A stretch of DNA of 64,000 bases from JAJDYQ01 sp965214035 (GTDB lineage Bacteria > Pseudomonadota > Gammaproteobacteria > JAJDYQ01), in the NCBI GenBank assembly GCA_965214035.1, contig OZ243932.1, positions 930,001 to 994,000 of the forward strand, given 5' to 3'. A model generated the notes under the pieces. It was not told the DNA's origin and ran no database searches. It saw nothing but the letters and a program-made list of their open reading frames with translations. Position numbers and translations under genes: made by a program. Shown here in pieces: positions 10,699 through 18,205 of this stretch; position 1 is the stretch's first letter; each line of letters opens with the position of its first letter.

Positions 10699-11130
10699 TC
10701 AACTCATATCGTGAGACTCTGGAGAATAGCCACGTTCCCGATAAAACCTGTATCGCTGTCTGGCCATGCGGGCGACCACCTCATCGCCATCGACAACCTC
10801 GCTGACCCGTTCAAAGCGCTCGAAAAAAAGAGGGACATCACTCGCCAGATTGATCAGGACATCATGCACATCAGCGTCATATTCAGGGCGATCACTAATG
10901 ACAACAGGGCAATCCGTTATCGTATCCCCGGCATAAACCTCGTGAGGGATAAAACTTCCCTGCCGCCATGTCCACAGCATATCGTCAACCACTGCGGCCT
11001 GACCGTCATCATCTGTGTGCAACAAAATCCTGTGGCCTTTACGATAAACCTTTTCGACCAGACGACAGACAAAACCCAAACGGCTATCCGGGAAACCGTC
11101 TTTCAGAATATAGAAATCAATGCGTGACAT
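10699..11130 (-). CDS. holC: DNA polymerase III chi subunit
   Basis: A 143-residue protein from the ATG at 11130 (an in-frame GTG lies two codons upstream). Recognisable chi features are the N-terminal 'SRIDFYIL', 'CRLVEKVYRKGHRILLHTDD', 'LWTWRQGSFIPHEV' and a C-terminal Arg-rich helix. Chi is part of the clamp loader and links the holoenzyme to single-strand binding protein; this is known for the family. The gene follows pepA by about 43 bp on the same strand, the usual gammaproteobacterial order, so the two are probably cotranscribed. The usual downstream neighbour valS is absent and is replaced by transposase and methyltransferase fragments. Confidence 0.92.
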   Translation of the reverse strand: MSRIDFYILKDGFPDSRLGFVCRLVEKVYRKGHRILLHTDDDGQAAVVDDMLWTWRQGSFIPHEVYAGDTITDCPVVISDRPEYDADVHDVLINLASDVPLFFERFERVSEVVDGDEVVARMARQRYRFYRERGYSPESHDMS

Positions 11131-11173
11131 GGGCACTCAACACATGGCAGCACAATATATTGATTACACCAGC

Positions 11174-12658
11174 TCAGGCACAGCGGTTGATGAGAAATTG
11201 AATCAACAGAGGCACTGGCCGACCGCTGGCACCTTTATCTTTTCCACCACTTTTCCAGGCCGTACCGGCAATATCGATATGTGCCCAGCTAACCCCCTCA
11301 GTATAGCGTGAGAGAAAGCAGGCCGCCGTAATAGAACCCGCGCCGCGGCCGCCTATATTCGCCATATCCGCGAAATGACTGTCAATCTGCTGCTGAAACC
11401 TGTCATCCATGGGTAACTGCCACACCCTGTCCAGGGCATCATCACCGGCGTCAATAACCGCATTGACCAGCTTGTCATCATTGCCCATCACAGCGGAAAT
11501 ATGGTGACCAAGGGCCACGATCACGGCACCGGTAAGCGTAGCGACATCGATGATCACATCGGGCTTGTATTTTCGCGCATAAGTAAGGGCATCACACAAA
11601 ATCAACCGGCCTTCCGCATCAGTATTCAATATCTCGATTGTTTTGCCGGACATCGAAGTGACGACATCACCTGGGCGGGTAGCCTTGCCACCGGGCATAT
11701 TCTCCGTTGCCGGAATGATCCCGACCACATTGATCGGCAATTTCAGGGAAGCCGCCGCCTGTATAGTGCCCAATACCGAACCGGCACCGCACATATCATA
11801 CTTCATCTCATCCATGGCAGCGCCCGGCTTCAATGAAATGCCGCCGGTATCAAAAGTGACACCCTTGCCGACCAGAGCCACAGGTGGCATGGACGGCTTG
11901 CCGCCCTGATACTCCAGCACAATCAACCGGGCCGGTTCAGCGCTGCCGGCGGCCACCGACAACAACGAACCCATGCCCAGCTTCTCCATCCGCGCCTCAT
12001 TCAACACCCGCACATTCAGACTTTCAAACCTGCGACCCAGGGCGCGCGCCTGACCGGCCAGATAAGAAGGCGTAGCGACATTGGCCGGCAGATCACCCAG
12101 GCGTCTGGTCAATGTCATGCCCTCGCCAACCGCCTTACCACGAGACAACACCCTGCGCCCCGCTGCCAAATTCTTTCCGACATAAAACTTTATGGAAATC
12201 AATGGATTGGAGGATTTTTTGAAAGTACTTTTTAACTCACCTCTGCGATAGGCAGCATTCGACATGGAGCAGGCAGCCTGCTGCAACAGCCAGCCTGAAC
12301 GACGTCCCTTGACCCTGATTTCACTCAAAAATATCGCTGCATTTTTACTGCCACCGTGATTGAGCCGACCGAACGCCGTCTCGATCATTTTCACCCAGCA
12401 ATCGGCATCGCGTTTATCGTCACTGCCGCATCCGAGCACCAGCACACGGGGACTTTTAATCCCCTCCAGACCATACAGATAAAGCGCCTCCCCGGCGTTA
12501 CCCTTGATATCGCCCTGATTGACGGCCTTGCGAATAGCGCCCTTACAGGCCTTATCCAACTGTCTGGCGCTTGCCGTCAGACCGTCGGGGGTAAAGCCGA
12601 CGACGATACAATCAGTCGTGGTTTTATGGGGAAGGGTATTGATAGCCTGAAACTTCAT
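11174..12658 (-). CDS. pepA: Leucyl aminopeptidase (M17 family, PepA)
   Basis: 494 residues, close to the usual M17 length. The N-terminal domain has 'DCIVVGF...LDKACKGAI' and 'LVLGCG'. The C-terminal catalytic domain carries the two-zinc site motifs 'VGKGVTFDTGGISLKPG', 'YDMCGAGSV' and the signature 'NTDAEGRLILCDAL', with the metal-binding Lys, Asp and Glu present. The enzyme removes N-terminal residues from peptides in the cytoplasm. PepA hexamers in some gammaproteobacteria also bind DNA, but nothing in this sequence tests that. The ATG at 12658 is preceded by a GGAG Shine-Dalgarno. It is divergent from lptF, as in enteric bacteria. Confidence 0.95.
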   Translation of the reverse strand: MKFQAINTLPHKTTTDCIVVGFTPDGLTASARQLDKACKGAIRKAVNQGDIKGNAGEALYLYGLEGIKSPRVLVLGCGSDDKRDADCWVKMIETAFGRLNHGGSKNAAIFLSEIRVKGRRSGWLLQQAACSMSNAAYRRGELKSTFKKSSNPLISIKFYVGKNLAAGRRVLSRGKAVGEGMTLTRRLGDLPANVATPSYLAGQARALGRRFESLNVRVLNEARMEKLGMGSLLSVAAGSAEPARLIVLEYQGGKPSMPPVALVGKGVTFDTGGISLKPGAAMDEMKYDMCGAGSVLGTIQAAASLKLPINVVGIIPATENMPGGKATRPGDVVTSMSGKTIEILNTDAEGRLILCDALTYARKYKPDVIIDVATLTGAVIVALGHHISAVMGNDDKLVNAVIDAGDDALDRVWQLPMDDRFQQQIDSHFADMANIGGRGAGSITAACFLSRYTEGVSWAHIDIAGTAWKSGGKDKGASGRPVPLLIQFLINRCA

Positions 12659-12751
12659 ATTGTTCTCCGCAGCAGTCCTGCATACCGTGTGTTATGACAC
12701 CGACAAACCATTTTGCGTATCATAGCGCACTTTACCAACCTTATGTACCGA

Positions 12752-13861
12752 ATGAACCTGTTGCGACTGACAATACTGGATCGCTATCTGCTGAAAGAAA
12801 TTTTACAGACACTGGCCGCCATACTGCTGGTACTGATACTGATCATTCTGAGCAACAAAGCAGCCCGTTTCCTGAAGAATGCAGCATCCGGTGAATGGCC
12901 GGTAGAGATCATCATGCCGATGCTGGGCCTGACGGCTGTCAGCAGTCTGGCGTTGATCATGCCTGTGGCGGTTTTTCTGGCCGTCCTGTCAGTAACCGGG
13001 CGGCTGTACAAAGACAATGAAATGACCGTGCTCAACAGTTGCGGCGTGAGCACTTACCGGCTATATCGTCCGCTGGCAATACTCGCCATTATTTTAGGGG
13101 CAATAATCGGCCCCATGTCATTCTACGTCGTACCGATTGCCAAGCAGGCCGCCCAGATACTGCAAACACAAGCCGAGCAGAACTCAGCAATAACCGGAAT
13201 AGCACCGGGACGCTTCCACCAGAGCTCAGGTGGTCGGCGCGTCATCTACATTGAACACATCGATGCCGGTCAGGCCGAAAACATCTTTATCCACGAACGG
13301 GACAGAGGCCGATTCAGCCTGATAACAGCACAAACGGCCAGCCAGCAAGGCGAAGCCGGCACCCTGATTGACCTGCAGGACGGCTATCGCTATCAGGGCG
13401 GGCAGGAAACAGCCGGACACAGCGCCATACAATTCAAGCGCCACTGGATACAGGCCGGACAAAACAGCTCCACCCCCCCCGTGCCGGATCACGAAGCGCT
13501 TCAAACCCGGCAACTGCTCGGTTCAGACAACCCGTACCACCGGGCCGAACTGCACATGCGGACAATAACCACCCTCAGCCCGATGCTGTTCGCCTTTCTG
13601 GGTTTGCCACTGGGGCGGCTGCAACCACGGGAAGGCCGCTATGGAAAAATCATGCTTGGCGTACTCATCTACATCATCTACTTCAAACTGCTTCGAGTCG
13701 GGCAGGAGCTCATGGAACAGGAAACACTGTCGCCATGGCCGGGGCTCTGGTGGGCACCTCTCGGACTGACCCTGTACCTGCTATGGACCCTGCGCTCCGA
13801 ATCCGAAGTCAGATCGACCAGCTACCGTACCAGCAAAGCCCGCACGACAAACAAAAAATGA
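12752..13861 (+). CDS. lptF: LPS export ABC transporter permease LptF
   Basis: 369 residues from the ATG at 12752 (MNLLRLTILDRYLLKE); a longer reading frame begins at a TTG at 12713 and another ATG lies at 12743. I chose 12752 because family members begin a few residues before the 'DRYLLKEIL' helix. Transmembrane segments are visible near the N-terminus ('LAAILLVLILIILS', 'LIMPVAVFLAVLSV') and in the C-terminal half, with a periplasmic jellyroll-type domain between. With LptG and LptB (not in this window), LptF extracts lipopolysaccharide from the inner membrane for transport. The stop overlaps the lptG start as ATGA, indicating translational coupling. Confidence 0.93.
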   Translation: MNLLRLTILDRYLLKEILQTLAAILLVLILIILSNKAARFLKNAASGEWPVEIIMPMLGLTAVSSLALIMPVAVFLAVLSVTGRLYKDNEMTVLNSCGVSTYRLYRPLAILAIILGAIIGPMSFYVVPIAKQAAQILQTQAEQNSAITGIAPGRFHQSSGGRRVIYIEHIDAGQAENIFIHERDRGRFSLITAQTASQQGEAGTLIDLQDGYRYQGGQETAGHSAIQFKRHWIQAGQNSSTPPVPDHEALQTRQLLGSDNPYHRAELHMRTITTLSPMLFAFLGLPLGRLQPREGRYGKIMLGVLIYIIYFKLLRVGQELMEQETLSPWPGLWWAPLGLTLYLLWTLRSESEVRSTSYRTSKARTTNKK

Positions 13862-14922
13862 GCATCCTGGACAGACACATCGGCCGCCACATCATAACCG
13901 GCTCCATCATGGCCCTGCTCATGCTGGTTGGCATTGATCTGGTATTCACCTTTGTTGGCGAGGCATCCGACATAGGCGAGGGCGACTACAGCCTGGGCAA
14001 ATCCCTGCTGTATGTCATACTGACCGCACCGAGGCGGGCCTACGACTTCATGCCGATGGCCGCCATCACAGGCAGCCTGGTCATGCTTGGCGGACTGGCC
14101 GGGCAGAACGAATTTACCGCCATGCGCAGTGCCGGCGTATCGACCCGACAGATTGCCGGTGCAGTACTGAAGGGTGGGGCAGTGCTGATTGGGATAGTCA
14201 TCATACTGGGAGAAGGCATTGCGCCCTATACAGAACCCTGGGCACAGCAAATGCGTACCTTCGCACGCACCCAGAGCACAGCCCTGAAAAGCCAGCATGG
14301 TATCTGGATACGCGACGCAAACAGCTTTATCAACATAGGTCAGGTGCATCCGGACGGAAAGCTCTACAACCTCGACATCTACCGGCTGGACGACAACTAC
14401 CGACTGCAACAACACACCCGTGCAAAGCGTGCCGAATACAAAGATGGCACCTGGACCCTGTACAACCTGACCCGCACCCGCATGCAACCGCAGCGACTCC
14501 AGACCATCACCGACCAACAGGCACCATGGGATGTCCTGCTGGAACCCGAACTGATCAAAGTGCTGGCGGTCAAGCCGGAACAACTGCCGATATGGCGGCT
14601 GCACACCTACATGGCCTACCTGCGCACCAACGGCCTCGACACACGGGCCTACGAATTTGCCCTGTGGGGCAAAATCACCGCCCCCTTCGTCATACCGGTC
14701 ATGCTGATCATAGCCATACCATTCATATTCAGCCCGTTACGCACCACCGGCTCCGGTCAACGCATTCTGATTGGCATCATACTGGGCATCAGCTACTACC
14801 TGCTATCGCACCTTATGGTCAGGGCAGGGCAGCTATACGCCCTCAACCCCATACTCAGCAACACACTGCCCATTGCCATCTTCCTGACAGCCGGCTGGCT
14901 GGGCTGGCGAACAATACGCTAA
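13858..14922 (+). CDS. lptG: LPS export ABC transporter permease LptG
   Basis: 354 residues from the ATG overlapping the lptF stop. It begins 'MSILDRHIGRHII' followed by a first membrane helix; the cytoplasmic coupling region 'GQNEFTAMRSAGVSTRQI' is the typical LptG contact with the LptB ATPase, and two or three helices close the C-terminus. It pairs with LptF as the membrane part of the LPS extractor. The presence of lptFG shows a Gram-negative envelope with LPS, consistent with the outer-membrane barrels predicted for the giant proteins. The gene is convergent with ppc and the two stop codons overlap by about 4 bp. Confidence 0.94.
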   Translation: MSILDRHIGRHIITGSIMALLMLVGIDLVFTFVGEASDIGEGDYSLGKSLLYVILTAPRRAYDFMPMAAITGSLVMLGGLAGQNEFTAMRSAGVSTRQIAGAVLKGGAVLIGIVIILGEGIAPYTEPWAQQMRTFARTQSTALKSQHGIWIRDANSFINIGQVHPDGKLYNLDIYRLDDNYRLQQHTRAKRAEYKDGTWTLYNLTRTRMQPQRLQTITDQQAPWDVLLEPELIKVLAVKPEQLPIWRLHTYMAYLRTNGLDTRAYEFALWGKITAPFVIPVMLIIAIPFIFSPLRTTGSGQRILIGIILGISYYLLSHLMVRAGQLYALNPILSNTLPIAIFLTAGWLGWRTIR

Positions 14923-17696
14923 CCCGTATTCCGCATACCGGCGGCGATGGCATTAATAGTACGCAATATCGGTTCAAGCCAGCGCTCACGTCCGGCCTCC
15001 GTACTCTCGTTTTTATACCGTCGCAGCAACTCGACCTGAATAAAATTCAGCGGGTCCAGATACAGATTGCGGCGCGTCAGCGACAACAGAATATCCGGCG
15101 TTTCCGCCATCAGACCATCAGTCCCGGCAACAGCGACAACCATGCGCACCGTGCGCAGATACTCAGTCCGGATAGCCAGAAAAACAGCCTCTGCGCGGGC
15201 CGGATCACTATCAAGGCTGGCATAAGCCTGAGCGATATCCATTTCAGCCTTGAACAGCGCCATCTGCGTATTACTCAAAAACGAATGAAAAAACGGCCAC
15301 TCCTGATACATGCGGCGACACAACGCCAGCCGCTCCGGGTCATCACCGATCCACTGCTCCAGAGCGGAACCGACGCCAAACCAGGCCGGCAATGTATGCC
15401 GCGACTGCGCCCAGCCAAAGACCCACGGAATAGCGCGCAATGAACCTCTGGAGCGATCCTGTTTTTCACGATGCGAAGGACGGGAGCCGATATTCATCAG
15501 GCCGATTTCACTGACTGGCGTTGCCTCATAAAAATAATCAACCAGCTCCTGCGAATCCATCAACTCACGATAAACACGCTCACCGACCTGCGCCATCTCC
15601 CGGACGGTCGCTCGGAACACCGCCGGCACCGCCACAACCGGCTGCACCAGGCCGAGGCTTGCCTTAATCAAACCAGTCATACCGACACCCAGCTCAAAGA
15701 CAGCGGTTTCCGGATTATTATACTTATAGAACAACACCTCCCCCTGCTCGGTGAAGCGGGTTTCCCCCTGCACAGACCCTGGCGGATAAGCCAGCAGCGT
15801 ATCATGCGTAGGTCCGCCGCCGCGTGCCATCGTGCCACCCCGGCCATGAAACAGGCGAACCCGCACACCATACCGGCCGGCGATTTCAACAATCCGCTCC
15901 TGCGCCTCGTACAAAGACCAGGCCGAGGCAAAAATCCCGCCATCCTTACAGGAATCCGAATAACCCAGCATAACCTCCTGCAAGTTACCGGCCGCCTGCA
16001 ACAACCGGGTATAGACCCGATTCGAAAACAACTGCTCCAGAACCGGCTCGACATGCGCCAGATCATCGATAGTTTCAAACAGCGGTGCAACCAGCATACG
16101 ACAAAACGGCGCATCCGGCCGGCCACCGACCAGCCCACAGACAGAAGCCAGCAACAACACCTCCATCACATGGCTGGCATCACGTGTCATCGAAATCACA
16201 TAGGCACCAAACGCCGCCGGGCTGACCTCCTGCTGCAACCGCTCCATAACCGCAAACACCTCCAGAGTCTGTGCGGTATCGGCAGACAAGGCCGAAACAT
16301 CCACGCCGGCACACGCACCGGACTCAAGCCAGCCGGCCAGCAGCGGCAACCGCTGCGGTTCATCCAGCGCCGCATAATCCACCTGCAACTGCTGTCTGAC
16401 AATCTCGGCAACCGCCGCCGAATGCCTCGCCGACTCCTGCCGGACATCCAGCTTGACCAGATGAAAGCCAAAAGTTTCCGCCAGCCGGATCAAATCCGAC
16501 AACTCCGCATCGGCCGTTGCCTGATCACCATGTGCAACCAGCGAATCACGGATCAAACAAAGATCATCGATAAAATCCTGCGCCTGCACATAACCCCTCG
16601 CCGCCGGCAGCGGTCCGCCATGTACAGGCTGCATGACAGACTGCAAAGTCTGCTCCAGTTGCACCCGCATCAGGGCCAGCTTGCGGCGATAAGGCTCCGA
16701 CCGGAAGCGATTCGGATTGCTGGCAAAAGCCTCCGCACTGAGCCGGCCCTGAGTCTCCAGACTATCGAGCAACGCCTGCGACGGCTGACACATACCGTCA
16801 GAAAACGTCAGAATATTACCCAGTTGCACCACCCGGCTCCGATACTCACTCAAAATGACCTCGGCGTGCAGACGCACCGCCTTCTCCGTCGTCTCCGGCA
16901 ATACAAAAGGATTACCGTCACGGTCGCCGCCGATCCAGGAACCGAAGCTCAAAAAGGAAGGAATGCGGATACCGTCACCATAAACCCGCGCCGCGGCATC
17001 ACCCATACGGCGATAAAGCAGCGGCACAGCAATAAACAACGATTCACGGAAATAATACAGACCGGTACGGATCTCATCCTCAACAGAAGGCTTGCGCCCT
17101 CGCACCTCATCGGTTTTCCACAAAGTCTGGATTTGCGCCTCCAGTTGGCGATGCAGACAGTGGCGCTGCTCACGGCTGCTGCCGGTGCCACCCAGTTGCT
17201 CGGCCGTGACAAAAATTCGCCGCATCAACACCATAATGGAACGACGTCGGGCCTCGGTCGGATGAGCGGTAAAGACAGGCCGAAAAGCCAGTTTCCCCAG
17301 CAGAGCCTGCACCTGCGACACACCCAGGCCACGCCGGTGCAATTCACGAAAAGTGGCATCAAACGAACCCGGCCACGACGTTCCGCTGCGGCCGGCCATA
17401 GCCCGTTGGCGGTGCATAAAAGACTCCTCGGCGATATGCAGCAGGCCGAAAAAGACCGTATAGGCCCGGATTACACGCGACAACAAACCCGGCTCAAGCC
17501 GGCGGATACGGCGCATCAAACGCCGACGCAAGGCCGGATCATCCTTTTTCCGCAGTTTGCTGAAACCACGGCGCAAAGACTGCACCGTCTTCAAAACCTC
17601 AGACTCCTCCTGAGAACTCAATACATGACCGAGCACATCCCCGAACAGCCGCACCCGACTGCGCAATACCTTGTCATACCTCAACTCAATAGCCAT
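14919..17696 (-). CDS. ppc: Phosphoenolpyruvate carboxylase
   Basis: 925 residues, full length for bacterial PEPC. Key motifs are 'VFTAHPTEARRRS' with the catalytic His, 'LGYSDSCKDGG', the glycine loop 'FHGRGGTMARGGGP' and the conserved C-terminus ending 'GMRNTG'. It carboxylates PEP to oxaloacetate, replenishing the TCA cycle. Its upstream region (17697 onward) is shared back-to-back with the promoter region of the giant autotransporter gene. The first 108 codons are duplicated at 33361-33684, where the copy is truncated; this full copy looks intact. The only length oddity is a minor one: the large antisense frame over ppc is not a gene. Confidence 0.96.
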   Translation of the reverse strand: MAIELRYDKVLRSRVRLFGDVLGHVLSSQEESEVLKTVQSLRRGFSKLRKKDDPALRRRLMRRIRRLEPGLLSRVIRAYTVFFGLLHIAEESFMHRQRAMAGRSGTSWPGSFDATFRELHRRGLGVSQVQALLGKLAFRPVFTAHPTEARRRSIMVLMRRIFVTAEQLGGTGSSREQRHCLHRQLEAQIQTLWKTDEVRGRKPSVEDEIRTGLYYFRESLFIAVPLLYRRMGDAAARVYGDGIRIPSFLSFGSWIGGDRDGNPFVLPETTEKAVRLHAEVILSEYRSRVVQLGNILTFSDGMCQPSQALLDSLETQGRLSAEAFASNPNRFRSEPYRRKLALMRVQLEQTLQSVMQPVHGGPLPAARGYVQAQDFIDDLCLIRDSLVAHGDQATADAELSDLIRLAETFGFHLVKLDVRQESARHSAAVAEIVRQQLQVDYAALDEPQRLPLLAGWLESGACAGVDVSALSADTAQTLEVFAVMERLQQEVSPAAFGAYVISMTRDASHVMEVLLLASVCGLVGGRPDAPFCRMLVAPLFETIDDLAHVEPVLEQLFSNRVYTRLLQAAGNLQEVMLGYSDSCKDGGIFASAWSLYEAQERIVEIAGRYGVRVRLFHGRGGTMARGGGPTHDTLLAYPPGSVQGETRFTEQGEVLFYKYNNPETAVFELGVGMTGLIKASLGLVQPVVAVPAVFRATVREMAQVGERVYRELMDSQELVDYFYEATPVSEIGLMNIGSRPSHREKQDRSRGSLRAIPWVFGWAQSRHTLPAWFGVGSALEQWIGDDPERLALCRRMYQEWPFFHSFLSNTQMALFKAEMDIAQAYASLDSDPARAEAVFLAIRTEYLRTVRMVVAVAGTDGLMAETPDILLSLTRRNLYLDPLNFIQVELLRRYKNESTEAGRERWLEPILRTINAIAAGMRNTG

Positions 17697-17738
17697 AAAA
17701 GCAACCCGTGCGACACCGATCCACCGATAAAACAGCGC

Positions 17739-17744
17739 ATTATA
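17739..17744 (-). promoter_or_regulatory. Candidate -10 box for ppc
   Basis: On the minus strand this reads TATAAT, about 43 bp upstream of the ppc ATG. I see no convincing -35 at 16-18 bp, so this is a weak call. The same box is present in the duplicated segment near 33730, where it would drive only a truncated ppc. Confidence 0.3.
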
Positions 17745-17859
17745 ACCGGTAAAATCCCTTCATAAAGGCAGCCGTGACCACAAACCCCGACCCAATACAC
17801 CATAAATTTCGACAAAAAATACAATTTATGCTAAAAAAGCTGTTTTTTTGCTGACCGGC

Positions 17860-17868
17860 TGCTATAAT
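17860..17868 (+). promoter_or_regulatory. Extended -10 promoter upstream of giant gene 2
   Basis: The sequence TGCTATAAT fits an extended -10 element (TGnTATAAT), about 160 bp upstream of the ATG at 18028. It lies just after an A-run/T-run region (17832-17849). No good -35 is visible, which is acceptable for extended -10 promoters. It is conserved at 33848-33856 in the second copy. Confidence 0.45.
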
Positions 17869-17948
17869 TCAGGAAACAAAGGCCAACTGAACCGCTTGCC
17901 AGTGATGGCAGGCTGATTCAAGATAAGCCCGACCCTGTCGGCGGGCAC

Positions 17949-17974
17949 GGTATCCGGCCCTTGCAACGGATACC
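17949..17974 (+). other. Leader hairpin conserved in both copies
   Basis: Inverted repeat GGTATCC / GGATACC, a 7-bp stem with a 12-nt loop, inside the predicted untranslated leader. The second copy keeps it at 33937-33962, although a neighbouring short stem (CCGAC/GTCGG) is not kept. It may be a leader-RNA structure; no known riboswitch class is recognisable. Confidence 0.3.
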
Positions 17975-18027
17975 ACAAACAGTAACCGATAATCGGAAAT
18001 TGATAAAAACACACGACGGAGGATAAC

Positions 18028-18192
18028 ATGAAATCTGGACAAAAATGGATTCTGAACAGCAACAAGGGTCATGCCGTGATATGCAAAATCATCACAGTCA
18101 TAAACAATGCCTTGCGACCGGCAGGCATCGATATTGACCTGTGTAAAAATACAGCCCCCCCCCCCCCCCCCCCCCCCCCCCCAAAAAAATGA
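18028..18192 (+). CDS. Proximal leader ORF ending just after the poly-C tract (out-of-phase start of giant gene 2)
   Basis: The ATG at 18028 has the best ribosome binding site in the region (GGAGG, 5 nt upstream). It encodes 54 residues beginning MKSGQKWILNSNKGHAVICK, runs through the poly-C tract as a Pro run, and stops at TGA 18190-18192. The giant ORF frame is open through the same tract. Losing one C (27) or gaining two (30) would join this start to the giant ORF without interruption. It is therefore best seen as the phase-OFF form of the true N-terminus. The Trp/aromatic and basic N-terminal segment loosely recalls the extended signal regions of type V proteins, but the match is weak. 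The identical peptide begins at 34016 in copy 2. Confidence 0.6.
   Translation: MKSGQKWILNSNKGHAVICKIITVINNALRPAGIDIDLCKNTAPPPPPPPPPKK
18155..18182 (+). repeat. Poly-C tract, 28 nt (candidate contingency tract)
   Basis: An uninterrupted run of 28 C followed by 7 A, located between the Shine-Dalgarno-preceded ATG at 18028 and the signal peptide of giant gene 2. Homopolymers of this length are hypermutable by slipped-strand mispairing. Tract lengths divisible by three (27, 30) put the 18028 start in frame with the giant ORF; 28 does not. The exact count in an assembly is uncertain. Confidence 0.9.
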
Positions 18193-18205
18193 GAGGGTAT
18201 ATCTG

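Noticed and set aside
15471..17765. 764-codon open frame on the plus strand over ppc
   Set aside because: Antisense shadow of the intact ppc; Arg/Gln/His-rich with no domain, and the ppc motifs on the other strand are unambiguous.
17870..18027. Riboswitch (such as a cyclic di-GMP class) in the giant-gene leader
   Set aside because: One small hairpin is kept but I see none of the conserved core sequences; one of the stems is broken in copy 2.
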